From assembly GCA_030604135.1 (NCBI GenBank), contig JAUVWL010000011.1:50340-114339 (forward strand): a stretch of DNA of 64,000 bases. Direction: 5' to 3'. This DNA is from Burkholderiales bacterium. Lineage in GTDB: Bacteria; Pseudomonadota; Gammaproteobacteria; Burkholderiales; Burkholderiaceae_C. A model generated the notes under the pieces. It was not told where the DNA came from. It saw nothing but the letters and a program-made list of their open reading frames with translations, and ran no database searches. This document shows positions 43,567 through 52,659 of the stretch, in pieces. Position 1 is the stretch's first letter. Each line of letters begins with the position of its first letter. The position numbers were made by a program, and so were the translations under genes.

Positions 43567-44010
43567 ATGTCCACCGAATCCCTGCACATCGTCTGTCCCC
43601 ATTGCCACACCACCAACCGCGTGGCCCGTGCCGATCTGGGCAAGGCCACCGACTGCGGACGCTGCCACCGCGCCCTGTTCGCGGGCCACCCGGTGGCGCT
43701 GGACGAGGCGGAGTTCGAGAAGCATGTGTCGCGTTCCGACCTGCCGGTGCTGGTCGATTTCTGGGCGCCGTGGTGTGGCCCCTGCCGCATGATGGCACCG
43801 GCCTTCGAACAGGCGGCCGCGCAGCTGGAGCCCAACCTGCGTCTGGCCAAGGTGAATACCGAAGAGGCGCAGAATCTGGCAGCCCGCCTGCAGATCCGCA
43901 GCATTCCCACCCTGGCCCTGTTTGTCGGTGGTCGCGAGGTGGCCCGTCAGCCGGGGGCCATGGGAGCCGCGGACATCGTGCGCTGGGCGCGGGCGCACCT
44001 GCCAAGCTGA
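43567..44010 (+). CDS. trxC: Thioredoxin 2 (TrxC)
   Basis: Protein of 147 residues. An N-terminal zinc ribbon with Cys10, Cys13, Cys30 and Cys33 (CPHC, CGRC) is followed by a thioredoxin domain with the active site WCGPC (Cys70, Cys73) and the cis-Pro loop SIPTLALF. Such Zn-bearing thioredoxins reduce cytoplasmic disulfides and help under oxidative stress. The ATG at 43567 was chosen; the 43510 start is an extension. It lies 85 bp after the DUF2905 gene. Confidence 0.95.
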   Translation: MSTESLHIVCPHCHTTNRVARADLGKATDCGRCHRALFAGHPVALDEAEFEKHVSRSDLPVLVDFWAPWCGPCRMMAPAFEQAAAQLEPNLRLAKVNTEEAQNLAARLQIRSIPTLALFVGGREVARQPGAMGAADIVRWARAHLPS

Positions 44011-44054
44011 TGGGGTGGGACTGGTGGCCGGTTTCATCAAAAGGCCCCAGGTCA

Positions 44055-44069
44055 TGTAATTTGGTTACA
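44055..44069. promoter_or_regulatory. HexR-like operator upstream of glk
   Basis: TGTAATTTGGTTACA is a near-palindrome matching the HexR consensus TGTAATTAAATTACA at all but three bases, all in the central region. It lies 60 bp before the glk ATG. HexR controls glucose and Entner-Doudoroff genes in proteobacteria. Confidence 0.65.
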
Positions 44070-44072
44070 GCT

Positions 44073-44087
44073 CCGGCATAATGCCGG
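44073..44087. promoter_or_regulatory. Palindrome with a candidate -10 upstream of glk
   Basis: CCGGCAT, A, ATGCCGG is a perfect 7+7 inverted repeat. Its centre contains CATAAT, a plausible -10 for glk. The HexR-like site just upstream would overlap the -35 area. Confidence 0.4.
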
Positions 44088-44129
44088 TTCTGGCAACCCG
44101 GCGCCGCCGGCATCCTTTGTCGCTCGACC

Positions 44130-45113
44130 ATGACCGCCACCCAAATCCTCACAGATCCCCGTCTGCTGGCCGATATCGGAGGAACCAATGCGCGCTTTGC
44201 CTGGCAGGCCGCGCCCGGCGCCCCCATCACCGATGTCACCGTGCTGCCCTGTGCCAACTTCCCGGGGCTGGCCGATGCCATACAGGCCTTTCTGGCCGGG
44301 ATCGGACGCCAGGCGCCCGCCACCGCGGCGGTGGCCATTGCCAACCCGATCACCGGTGATCACGTCCAGATGACCAACCACCATTGGTCGTTCTCCCAGT
44401 CCGAGGTCCAACGCCGCTTCGGTTTCCGACGCTGGCGGCTGCTCAACGACTTCACGGCGCTGGCACTCGCCGTGCCCGCGCTGCCACCCGATGACCTGCG
44501 ACAGGTGGGCGGCAGGGTTGCGCTGGACGGCGCCCCCATGGCCCTGCTGGGGGCCGGAACCGGGCTGGGCGTCTCCGGACTGCTGCCCGACGGGCAGGGC
44601 GGCTGGGTTCCGCTGGCCGGCGAGGGGGGGCACGTCACCTTGCCGGCACAGACCGCGCGCGAGCGGCTGGTGATGGATGGCCTGTTCCGTGTGCACGGCC
44701 ATGCGTCCGCAGAGCGCCTGGTCAGCGGGCAAGGCCTGCTGGAAACCTTCCAGCTGCTCTGCGAGGCCGATCGGGTCGATGTGGGTGGTCTGACGGCCCC
44801 GGCGGCCGTCACCGAGGCGGCGCTGGCACGCCGGCACCCGCAGGCGGTCGAGGCGCTGGACATGTTCTGCGCCCTGCTGGGCTCGGTGGCCGGCAACCTG
44901 GCCCTGACCCTGGGGGCACGAGGCGGGGTGTTCATCGGGGGCGGCATCGTGCCCCGACTGGGGACGGTGTTCGACCAGTCGCCTTTCCGTGAGCGCTTCG
45001 AGTCCAAGGGGCGTTTTCGCTCCTACCTGGCCGAGATCCCGGTCTGGGTCATCACCGCCAGCCAGTCGCCGGCCCTGCTGGGCGCGTCGCGGGCACTCGA
45101 CGCCGGCGACTGA
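44130..45113 (+). CDS. glk: Glucokinase
   Basis: ATP-dependent glucokinase (bacterial Glk type) of 327 residues. The phosphate-binding motif LLADIGGTNARFA opens the protein, LLNDFTALA includes the catalytic Asp, and GAGTGLGVSGLLP and LAGEGGHV are the family motifs. It phosphorylates glucose to glucose-6-phosphate. A HexR-like operator lies in its promoter, and a sugar ABC transporter follows downstream, so it is part of a glucose uptake and use locus. Confidence 0.93.
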   Translation: MTATQILTDPRLLADIGGTNARFAWQAAPGAPITDVTVLPCANFPGLADAIQAFLAGIGRQAPATAAVAIANPITGDHVQMTNHHWSFSQSEVQRRFGFRRWRLLNDFTALALAVPALPPDDLRQVGGRVALDGAPMALLGAGTGLGVSGLLPDGQGGWVPLAGEGGHVTLPAQTARERLVMDGLFRVHGHASAERLVSGQGLLETFQLLCEADRVDVGGLTAPAAVTEAALARRHPQAVEALDMFCALLGSVAGNLALTLGARGGVFIGGGIVPRLGTVFDQSPFRERFESKGRFRSYLAEIPVWVITASQSPALLGASRALDAGD

Positions 45114-45154
45114 CCTTCCGGGTCATCCCGGCTGCGCACAGGTTTGCGCAGGCT

Positions 45155-45325
45155 CCTAGGAGTCTGCGCGGCAGAAGGAACATCGGCTGCAACGCGCGAC
45201 AAACCGGTCTCCTGTGGTACTCCCTCCCGCGCCCAGGGGCCCACCCTGGGCTTGTCGGTAGCACCACACGATCCTCGGTTTTCGCACGTTTCGCTTCGAT
45301 GCCTTCTGCCGCGCAGACTCCTAGG
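45155..45325. mobile_element. MITE-like element with 24-bp terminal inverted repeats
   Basis: Two perfect 24-bp inverted repeats, at 45155-45178 (starting CCTAGGAGTCTGCGCGGC) and 45302-45325, bound a 171-bp segment with no gene. The outer 6 bases CCTAGG are themselves a palindrome and could be the target duplication; then the inner repeats are 18 bp. It lies between glk and the gts operon. No transposase of the matching type is seen in the window. Confidence 0.65.
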
Positions 45326-45434
45326 GTTTCTTCGGATGCCAGTTTTAATTAATTAATGAAAAATGAACGCACTCGACACAAGGTGTCGGGTCCATTCACA
45401 CAACGGGCCCCTGTGCCCCCCTGGAGACAAGCAG
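45326..45434 (+). promoter_or_regulatory. Leader and promoter region of the gts operon
   Basis: 109 bp between the MITE-like element and the gtsA start. It starts AT-rich (TTTTAATTAATTAATG) and contains CGACAC-AAG-GTGTCG at 45374-45388, an inverted repeat that could be an operator. The start codon follows a GGAGA ribosome site. The exact promoter is not defined. Confidence 0.4.
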
Positions 45435-46682
45435 ATGCAATCCAAACCCCTGTTGGCCGGCGCGGTGCTGGCCCTGGCCCTGAGCGGTGCCGTGGCCGGC
45501 GAAGTCGAAGTCCTGCACTACTGGACCTCGGGTGGCGAAGCCAAGTCGGCGGCCGAGCTGCGCAAGATGATGCAGTCCAAGGGCCACACCTGGAAGGACT
45601 TCGCGGTGGCCGGAGGCGGTGGTGACAACGCCATGACGGTGCTCAAGAGCCGGGTGGTCTCGGGCAACCCGCCATCGGCCGCACAGATCAAAGGGCCGGC
45701 CATCCAGGAATGGGCCGCCGAAGGCGTGCTGGCCAACCTGGACGCCGTCGCCAAGGCCGAACAGTGGGACAGCGCCCTGCCCGCCGTGGTGGCCAATGTC
45801 ATGAAACACAAGGGTAGCTTTGTGGCTGCGCCGGTCAACGTCCACCGCGTGAACTGGCTCTGGGCCAGCCCCGAGGTGCTGCAGAAGGCCGGCGTGTCGG
45901 CCATGCCAAAGACCTTTGACGAATTCTTTGCTGCGGCCGACAAGATCAAGGCCGCCGGCCTGATTCCGGTGGCCCATGGTGGCCAGAACTGGCAGGACTT
46001 CACCACCTTCGAATCTGTCGTGCTGGGTGTGGGTGGGCCGAAGTTCTACCAGGACGCGCTGGTCAAGCTCGACCAGAAGGCCCTGACCAGCGAGACCATG
46101 GCCAAGTCCCTGGAGACCTTCCGCCGGATCAAGTCCTACACCGACTCGGCCGCACCGGGACGCGACTGGAACCTGGCCACCGCCATGGTCATGCAGGGCA
46201 AGGCCGGTTTCCAGTTCATGGGTGACTGGGCCAAGGGTGAGTTCATGGCCGCCGGCAAGGTGCCCGGCAAGGACTTCCTGTGTGCAGCCGCCCCGGGCAC
46301 TGGAAATGCGTTCACCTTCAACGTGGACTCGTTCGCCATGTTCCGGCTGCGAAATACCGCAGCCCAGCAGGCCCAGGCCGACCTGGCGGCGGCCATCATG
46401 AGCCCGGCCTTCCAGGAGGTCTTCAATCTGAACAAGGGCTCCATCCCGGTTCGCCTGGGCATGGACATGGACAAGTTCGACGATTGCGCCAGGCTCTCCA
46501 GCAAGGACTTTGTCGACACCGCCAAGAGCGGCGGCCTGGTGCCCTCCGTGGCCCACGGCATGGCCGTCAGCCCGGCCGCCGAAGGCGCCATCAAGGACGC
46601 GGTCAGCCAGTTCTGGAACAACGACCGCATCTCGGTCGCCGATGGCATGCGCAACATCGCCAGGGCCGCCACGACACGCTGA
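45435..46682 (+). CDS. gtsA: Sugar ABC transporter substrate-binding protein (GtsA-like)
   Basis: Periplasmic binding protein of 415 residues with a signal peptide (QSKPLLAGAVLALALSGAVAG). EVLHYWTSGGEAKSAAEL is typical of the glucose/mannose-type (GtsA) SBPs, and the following NVHRVNWLWASPEVL and GQNWQDFTTFES fit the ligand-binding core. It delivers the sugar to the GtsB/GtsC permease. The start is ATG 45435, with GGAGA about 8 nt upstream. The linked glucokinase supports glucose as substrate; mannose or a related sugar is possible. Confidence 0.88.
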   Translation: MQSKPLLAGAVLALALSGAVAGEVEVLHYWTSGGEAKSAAELRKMMQSKGHTWKDFAVAGGGGDNAMTVLKSRVVSGNPPSAAQIKGPAIQEWAAEGVLANLDAVAKAEQWDSALPAVVANVMKHKGSFVAAPVNVHRVNWLWASPEVLQKAGVSAMPKTFDEFFAAADKIKAAGLIPVAHGGQNWQDFTTFESVVLGVGGPKFYQDALVKLDQKALTSETMAKSLETFRRIKSYTDSAAPGRDWNLATAMVMQGKAGFQFMGDWAKGEFMAAGKVPGKDFLCAAAPGTGNAFTFNVDSFAMFRLRNTAAQQAQADLAAAIMSPAFQEVFNLNKGSIPVRLGMDMDKFDDCARLSSKDFVDTAKSGGLVPSVAHGMAVSPAAEGAIKDAVSQFWNNDRISVADGMRNIARAATTR

Positions 46683-46702
46683 TTGCCACCGGTGCCTGAA
46701 CT

Positions 46703-46731
46703 GCCTCCCTCGCCGAATGGCGGGCGGGGGC
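46703..46731 (+). repeat. Intercistronic hairpin between gtsA and gtsB
   Basis: A GC-rich imperfect stem (GCCTCCCTCGCC against GGCGGGCGGGGGC) around GAAT, just after the SBP gene. Such hairpins often protect the upstream mRNA so that the binding protein is made in excess over the permeases. Confidence 0.5.
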
Positions 46732-46738
46732 TTGCGGA

Positions 46739-47611
46739 ATGCCCATGAACTCCTTTGACAAGCTGCTGCCCAAGCTGGTGCTGGCCCCGGCCTTTGTGCT
46801 TGGCCTGGCCTTCATCTATGGCTTCATGGTGTGGAACGGTGTGCTCTCGCTCACCGCTTCGCGCATGCTGCCCAACTACGAGTTCGTCGGACTGGAGCAG
46901 TACCAGCGCCTGTTCGAAATGGACCGCTGGTGGGTGGCCCTGAAGAACCTGGGCATTTTCGGGGTGCTCTACGTGGGCGTGTCGATGGCACTGGGCGTAT
47001 TCCTGGCCATCCTGCTGGACCAGAAGGTGCGCGGCGAGGGCTTCATCCGAACCATCTACCTCTACCCCATGGCCCTGTCCTTCGTGGTCACTGGCACGGC
47101 CTGGAAATGGATTCTCAACCCCAGCGATGGCTTGCAGAAGCTGATGCAGGACCTCGGCTGGGAAAGCTTCACCTTCGACTGGCTGGTCCAGTCCGACATG
47201 GCCATCTACTGCGTGGTGATCGCGGGTGTGTGGCAGTCGGCCGGTTTTGCCATGGCACTGTTCCTGGCCGGGCTGCGCGGCATCGATGACAGCATCATCA
47301 AGGCAGCCCAGATCGACGGTGCCTCGTTGCCCCGCATCTATTGGCGCATCGTGTTGCCGGCCCTGCGACCGGTGTTCTTCTCGACGCTGATGGTGCTGGC
47401 CCACCTGTCGATCAAGGCCTTTGACCTGGTGATGGCGCTGACCGCCGGCGGGCCGGGCTATGCCACCGATGTGCCCGCCACCTTCATGTACACCATGAGC
47501 TTCAGTCGCGGACAGATCGGCCTGGGTGCCGCCAGCGCCATGGTGATGCTGGCCACCGTGGCCGCCATCGTGGTGCCCTACCTCTACAGCGAGCTCCGGA
47601 AAAAGCCATGA
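46739..47611 (+). CDS. gtsB: Sugar ABC transporter permease GtsB-like
   Basis: Inner-membrane permease of 290 residues with six predicted helices. The EAA-loop motif is AAQIDGASLPRIYWRIVLPALRP (coupling helix with G and P in place). It resembles the MalF/UgpA-type permeases of the carbohydrate family. It starts at ATG 46739 (another ATG at 46745 is possible). It overlaps the second permease by 4 bp. Confidence 0.9.
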   Translation: MPMNSFDKLLPKLVLAPAFVLGLAFIYGFMVWNGVLSLTASRMLPNYEFVGLEQYQRLFEMDRWWVALKNLGIFGVLYVGVSMALGVFLAILLDQKVRGEGFIRTIYLYPMALSFVVTGTAWKWILNPSDGLQKLMQDLGWESFTFDWLVQSDMAIYCVVIAGVWQSAGFAMALFLAGLRGIDDSIIKAAQIDGASLPRIYWRIVLPALRPVFFSTLMVLAHLSIKAFDLVMALTAGGPGYATDVPATFMYTMSFSRGQIGLGAASAMVMLATVAAIVVPYLYSELRKKP

Positions 47612-48468
47612 CCGTCCCCCGCTTCACCCTGGGTCGATTTGCCCTGATGGCCACCCTGCTGATCGGCGCGGCTTTTTTTCTGGCGCCGTTGTACGTGATG
47701 GTCGTGACCTCGCTCAAGGACGCCGAGGAACTGCGCACCGGCAACCTGCTCAGCCTGCCCGGCGGTCTGAACTTCAGCGCCTGGAGCGAGGCTTGGTCCA
47801 GCGCCTGTACCGGCGCGGACTGCCGGGGCCTGCAGCCCTTTTTCTGGAACTCGGTCTGGATGGCCGTTCCGGCGGTGCTGATCTCCACCATCTGGGGCGC
47901 ACTCAATGGCTACGTGCTCAGCCTGTGGAAGTTCAGGGGCTCCGAGACCTTCTTCGGCCTGCTGCTGTTCGGCGTGTTCATGCCCTTCCAGGTGGTGCTG
48001 CTGCCCATGAGCCAGGTGCTGGGCTGGCTGGGCATCTCCAGCTCCATCGGCGGCCTGATCCTGGTGCACTGCCTGGCGGGCCTGCCCAGCACCACGCTGT
48101 TCTTCCGCAACTACTACGCGGCCGTGCCGGGCGAACTGCTCAATGCCGCGCGTCTGGATGGCGCCGGCTTCTGGCAGATCTTCCTGCGCATCATCGTGCC
48201 CATGTCGACGCCGATCGCCATGGTCACCCTGATCTGGCAGTTCACCCAGATCTGGAACGACTTCCTGTTCGGTGTGGCCTTCAGCGGTGCCGATTCCAAG
48301 CCGGTCACGGTGGGCCTGAACAACCTGGCCAACACCACCAGCAGCGTCAAGGCCTACAACGTGGACATGGCCGCGGCGCTGATCGCCGCCCTGCCCACGG
48401 TGGCGGTCTATGTGCTGGCCGGACGCTATTTCGTGCGCGGGCTCACCGCCGGCGCGGTCAAAGGTTGA
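47608..48468 (+). CDS. gtsC: Sugar ABC transporter permease GtsC-like
   Basis: Second permease of 286 residues of the MalG/UgpE type. The EAA motif is NAARLDGAGFWQIFLRIIVPM. Helices run through about 15-280. It overlaps gtsB by ATGA and is followed by the ATPase gene 15 bp later, behind a strong AGGAGG ribosome site. Together with GtsA and the ATPase it forms a complete uptake system. Confidence 0.9.
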   Translation: MTVPRFTLGRFALMATLLIGAAFFLAPLYVMVVTSLKDAEELRTGNLLSLPGGLNFSAWSEAWSSACTGADCRGLQPFFWNSVWMAVPAVLISTIWGALNGYVLSLWKFRGSETFFGLLLFGVFMPFQVVLLPMSQVLGWLGISSSIGGLILVHCLAGLPSTTLFFRNYYAAVPGELLNAARLDGAGFWQIFLRIIVPMSTPIAMVTLIWQFTQIWNDFLFGVAFSGADSKPVTVGLNNLANTTSSVKAYNVDMAAALIAALPTVAVYVLAGRYFVRGLTAGAVKG

Positions 48469-48483
48469 GTTTCAGGAGGTTTC

Positions 48484-49551
<1,068 letters not shown>

Positions 49552-49562
49552 GGCCCCGAGCC

Positions 49563-50927
49563 TCAGGGCAGCCGCAGGCGCACCCGCAGCCCGTGTGGCT
49601 GCACCGGCGCGGCCACGGCATCGCCGCCGTGCCGGCGCGCAATCTCGCGCACGATGGCCAGCCCCAGGCCGCAGCCACCGCCGGTCTGGGTGCCGCGCCA
49701 GAAGCGCTGGAAGACATGCTCCTGGCCGTCGGGGGGCAGGCCGGGACCGTCGTCTTCGATTTCCAGGCTGACCCCGCCCGACGCCACCTCGCGCAGGCGC
49801 AAGGTGATGCGCGTGCCGGCCGGGCTGTAGCGTATGGCGTTGTCGATCAGGTTGGACAAGGCCTCGCGCATCTGCAGCTCGTCGCCCATCCAGACGCGCT
49901 GGTCAGGGCCTTCGTAGCCCAGGTCCATCTGTGCGTCCAGGGCGCGCGGCGTCCATTCGCGGGCGACTTCGCGCACCATCGAGGCGAGGTCGAAGGCCTG
50001 CTTGCGCACCGGCACTTCGGTGCGCGCCAGGGTGAGCAACTGGTGCGCCAGGTGGGCACTGCGTTCGGCACCGGTGCGCACCTTGGCCAGGCGCGGCACC
50101 AGGGGTGTGCCGGCCGCCTCTCGTTGCGCCAGCTCGACCTGGCTGATCAGGCCGGCCAGCGGGGTGCGCAGCTGGTGGGCGGCGTCGTTCAGAAAACGCT
50201 TCTCCTGCCGCAGACTGCGGTCCACCGCCTGCAGCAGGGCGTTGATCGCCTGTACCAGCCCCTGCACCTCGCGCGGTGCCTCGGTGGCGGCGATCGGTTC
50301 CAGGGCGTCGATCTGCCGGTTTTCCAGCTGATCGGTGAGCCGCGTGAGCGGGCGCAGGCCACGGCGGATGCCGCCGTACACCAGCAGGCTCAGCAACAAC
50401 GCCAGCGCCAGCAGCGGCGCCAGCATGTCGGCCACCAGCTCGCGTGCAATCCGCTGGCGCTCGGCCGTGCCCTTGCCCACCTGCACACGCAGCGTCTGTG
50501 GTGGCTCGGTGTCGCCGTACTGCAGGTCCAGGGCGACCACACGCAGGGGCTGGCCCTCGACCTCGGTGCTGTAGAGCAGCGGGACATTGATGGTCGGGGT
50601 CGTGCCCAGAGGTTGTGGCAGTTGCCCGTTGCCCAGCAGGAACTGGCCCGGTGGAGACGAGACCATGTAGCTGACTCGGTCGTCCGGGTCCTGCTCCAGC
50701 ACATCCTGCGCGGCGCGCGGAAAGTCGATCAGCAGCCCCGAACCAATCGGTTTGACCTGGCGGGCCAGGGCACGCACCGATTGGGTCAGGGACTGGTCAA
50801 TGGCTTTCTCGGCATAGGACAGCGCGATCCGGTAGGTCAGGAGCCCGCCCATGGCCCAGAGCACCAGCTGTGGCAGCAACAGCCAGATGAGCAACTGGCG
50901 TCTGAGAGACGGACGGAACCGCCCCAT
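49563..50927 (-). CDS. Two-component sensor histidine kinase (TctE-like)
   Basis: Membrane kinase of 454 residues. TM1 is LLIWLLLPQLVLWAMGGLL, a periplasmic domain (about 40-165) follows, then TM2 LLALALLLSLLVYGGI and a HAMP region. HisKA shows AAHQLRTPLAGL, and the ATPase domain shows LSNLIDNAIRYSP and DDGPGL. It is co-transcribed with the regulator gene (2 bp apart) and is convergent with the sugar ABC operon. In Pseudomonas a similar pair controls glucose uptake, so that role is plausible here but not proven. Confidence 0.88.
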   Translation of the reverse strand: MGRFRPSLRRQLLIWLLLPQLVLWAMGGLLTYRIALSYAEKAIDQSLTQSVRALARQVKPIGSGLLIDFPRAAQDVLEQDPDDRVSYMVSSPPGQFLLGNGQLPQPLGTTPTINVPLLYSTEVEGQPLRVVALDLQYGDTEPPQTLRVQVGKGTAERQRIARELVADMLAPLLALALLLSLLVYGGIRRGLRPLTRLTDQLENRQIDALEPIAATEAPREVQGLVQAINALLQAVDRSLRQEKRFLNDAAHQLRTPLAGLISQVELAQREAAGTPLVPRLAKVRTGAERSAHLAHQLLTLARTEVPVRKQAFDLASMVREVAREWTPRALDAQMDLGYEGPDQRVWMGDELQMREALSNLIDNAIRYSPAGTRITLRLREVASGGVSLEIEDDGPGLPPDGQEHVFQRFWRGTQTGGGCGLGLAIVREIARRHGGDAVAAPVQPHGLRVRLRLP

Positions 50928-50929
50928 GT

Positions 50930-51622
50930 TCAGGCCCGGTTTTCCAGCAGGTAGCCCAGGCCACGGATGTTGCGGATGTTCAGGTCCGACCCGGCCAGCT
51001 TGCGCCGCAGGCGGTGCACATACACCTCCAGTGCATTGGACGCCAGGCCACCGACCTCATCGGTGTCGTTCTGCCACGCATGCAAGACGTCCTCACGGCT
51101 GACCACCCGACCACATTGCCTGATCAGCAGGTCCAGCAGCACGTACTCCCGCTGGGTGAGGTCGACCGCCTCGTCGCCCACCCAGGCCCGTGGGGGGTAG
51201 GCCTCCAGCCGGAGCGGGCGTGGTGTTTCACTCGCATTGCCTGCGCTGCTGGCAGGCAGGCTGGCCCGCCGCAGCAGGGCATGCAGGCGCGCCAGCAGTT
51301 CCTGCTGGCTGAACGGTTTGGTGAGGTAGTCGTCGGCGCCGGCGTTGAGTCCCGCCACCCGGTCTTCCACGCCGTCGCGTGCGGTGAGGACCAGCACCGG
51401 CAGTGCCGGCCAGCGCTGGCGGGCCTGACGCAACACACTCAGTCCGTCGACGCGCGGCAGGCCCAGGTCCAGCACGATGCCGTCAAACGTGTCGCTGCCC
51501 AGCAGGTCCAGCGCCTGCTGGCCGTCTTCGGCCAACTGGACGCGATGCCCCGCCTGCGACAGCTCGGCGTCCAGGCCGTCGCGCAGCAGCTCGTCGTCCT
51601 CCACGATCAACAGATGTGCCAT
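50930..51622 (-). CDS. OmpR-family response regulator
   Basis: Regulator of 230 residues: a receiver domain with the acidic pocket IVEDDELL, phospho-acceptor Asp in GIVLDLGLP and Lys in YLTKPFS, then a winged-helix DNA-binding domain with LTQREYVLLDLL and VYVHRLRRKLA. It pairs with the kinase gene directly downstream. The length is typical of TctD/QseB-like regulators. Its targets are unknown; the adjacent sugar transporter is the first guess. Confidence 0.92.
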   Translation of the reverse strand: MAHLLIVEDDELLRDGLDAELSQAGHRVQLAEDGQQALDLLGSDTFDGIVLDLGLPRVDGLSVLRQARQRWPALPVLVLTARDGVEDRVAGLNAGADDYLTKPFSQQELLARLHALLRRASLPASSAGNASETPRPLRLEAYPPRAWVGDEAVDLTQREYVLLDLLIRQCGRVVSREDVLHAWQNDTDEVGGLASNALEVYVHRLRRKLAGSDLNIRNIRGLGYLLENRA

Positions 51623-51681
51623 GCCGCAGGATTATCCGTGGATTTGAACCACCTGCTGGTGCGCGGGCCGGTGGCCATGCG

Positions 51682-52584
51682 TCAGCGCGTGCTGTTCTGC
51701 AGGTTGAAGGTGGTGGCTTGGCCTTGCTTGTCCTGGCCCGCGTACACGGTCAGGTGCGGGAAGGGGATTTCGATGCCGGCGGCGTCGAAGGCGGCCTTCA
51801 GCCTTTTGAGGTATTCGCGACGCACGCCCCACTGTTCCAGCGGCAGGGTGCGGAATCGGCAGCGAATGACCACCGCCGAGTTGCCCCACTCGTTGACCCC
51901 GGCGATTTCCAGCTCGTCGAGGATGCGCAGACTGAACTCGGGGTCCTCGCGCAGAGCCTGGCCCACCTGGCGCATCACCGCCATCACCTCGTCCACGTTC
52001 TCGCGGTAGGCCACGCCGATGTCCATCACCGCGTGGCTAAACCCGCGGGTCATGTTGATCACGGTGCTGATGGTGCCGTTGGGCACGTAGTGCACATTGC
52101 CGTCGTAGTCGCGCAGCTGCACATAGCGCAGCGTCACCTCTTCGACGAGGCCGGCGTGGTCGCCGAGCTTCACCACATCACCCTGGCGCACCTGGTTCTC
52201 CAGCAGCAGGAAGAAGCCGGTGAAGAAATCCTTGACCAGGCTCTGGGCGCCGAAGCCCACGGCCAGCCCGACCACGCCAGCCGCACCCAGGATCGGAGCG
52301 ACCGACACCCCCAGTTCGGAGAGCACCAGCATGCCGGCGATCAGACTGACCACCACCGCCACCAGGTAGCGGAACACGCGGGCCAGGGTCTCGGCGCGCT
52401 TGGATGCCTCGCGGTCGTCCAGCCGGCCGGCGATGCGCTCGCGCAGCAATCGGATGCCGCGCTGCAGGACCGCGATCAACACCCAGGCGGCGATGATGAT
52501 GAGGGTGATGCGTAGGAGGCCGGTGGCGGCACTGCCCAGGCCGGTCCACCAGCGGACGAGGGTGTCGAGGGTCTGTTCGTTCAT
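51682..52584 (-). CDS. MscS-family mechanosensitive channel
   Basis: Small-conductance channel of 300 residues. Three predicted helices (about 20-45, 75-95 and the pore helix VAPILGAAGVVGLAVGFGAQSLVKDFF, which fits the TM3 Gly/Ala pattern) are followed by the beta-domain with VPNGTISTVINMTR. It releases solutes on sudden osmotic downshift. The start ATG 52584 has AAGGAG before it. It follows otsA by 75 bp on the same strand, so it fits an osmotic-stress module. Confidence 0.93.
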   Translation of the reverse strand: MNEQTLDTLVRWWTGLGSAATGLLRITLIIIAAWVLIAVLQRGIRLLRERIAGRLDDREASKRAETLARVFRYLVAVVVSLIAGMLVLSELGVSVAPILGAAGVVGLAVGFGAQSLVKDFFTGFFLLLENQVRQGDVVKLGDHAGLVEEVTLRYVQLRDYDGNVHYVPNGTISTVINMTRGFSHAVMDIGVAYRENVDEVMAVMRQVGQALREDPEFSLRILDELEIAGVNEWGNSAVVIRCRFRTLPLEQWGVRREYLKRLKAAFDAAGIEIPFPHLTVYAGQDKQGQATTFNLQNSTR

Positions 52585-52659
52585 GGGGCTCCTTTCAGCA
52601 ATGGCGCCGCCCAGCGGTGGCCGGATGGCGGGGTGGTCGGCCAGTTGTGCCGACCGACT

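Noticed and set aside
45144-45356. A 70-codon ORF inside the MITE-like element
   Set aside because: It spans the inverted repeats of a non-coding element and has no ribosome site or family match.
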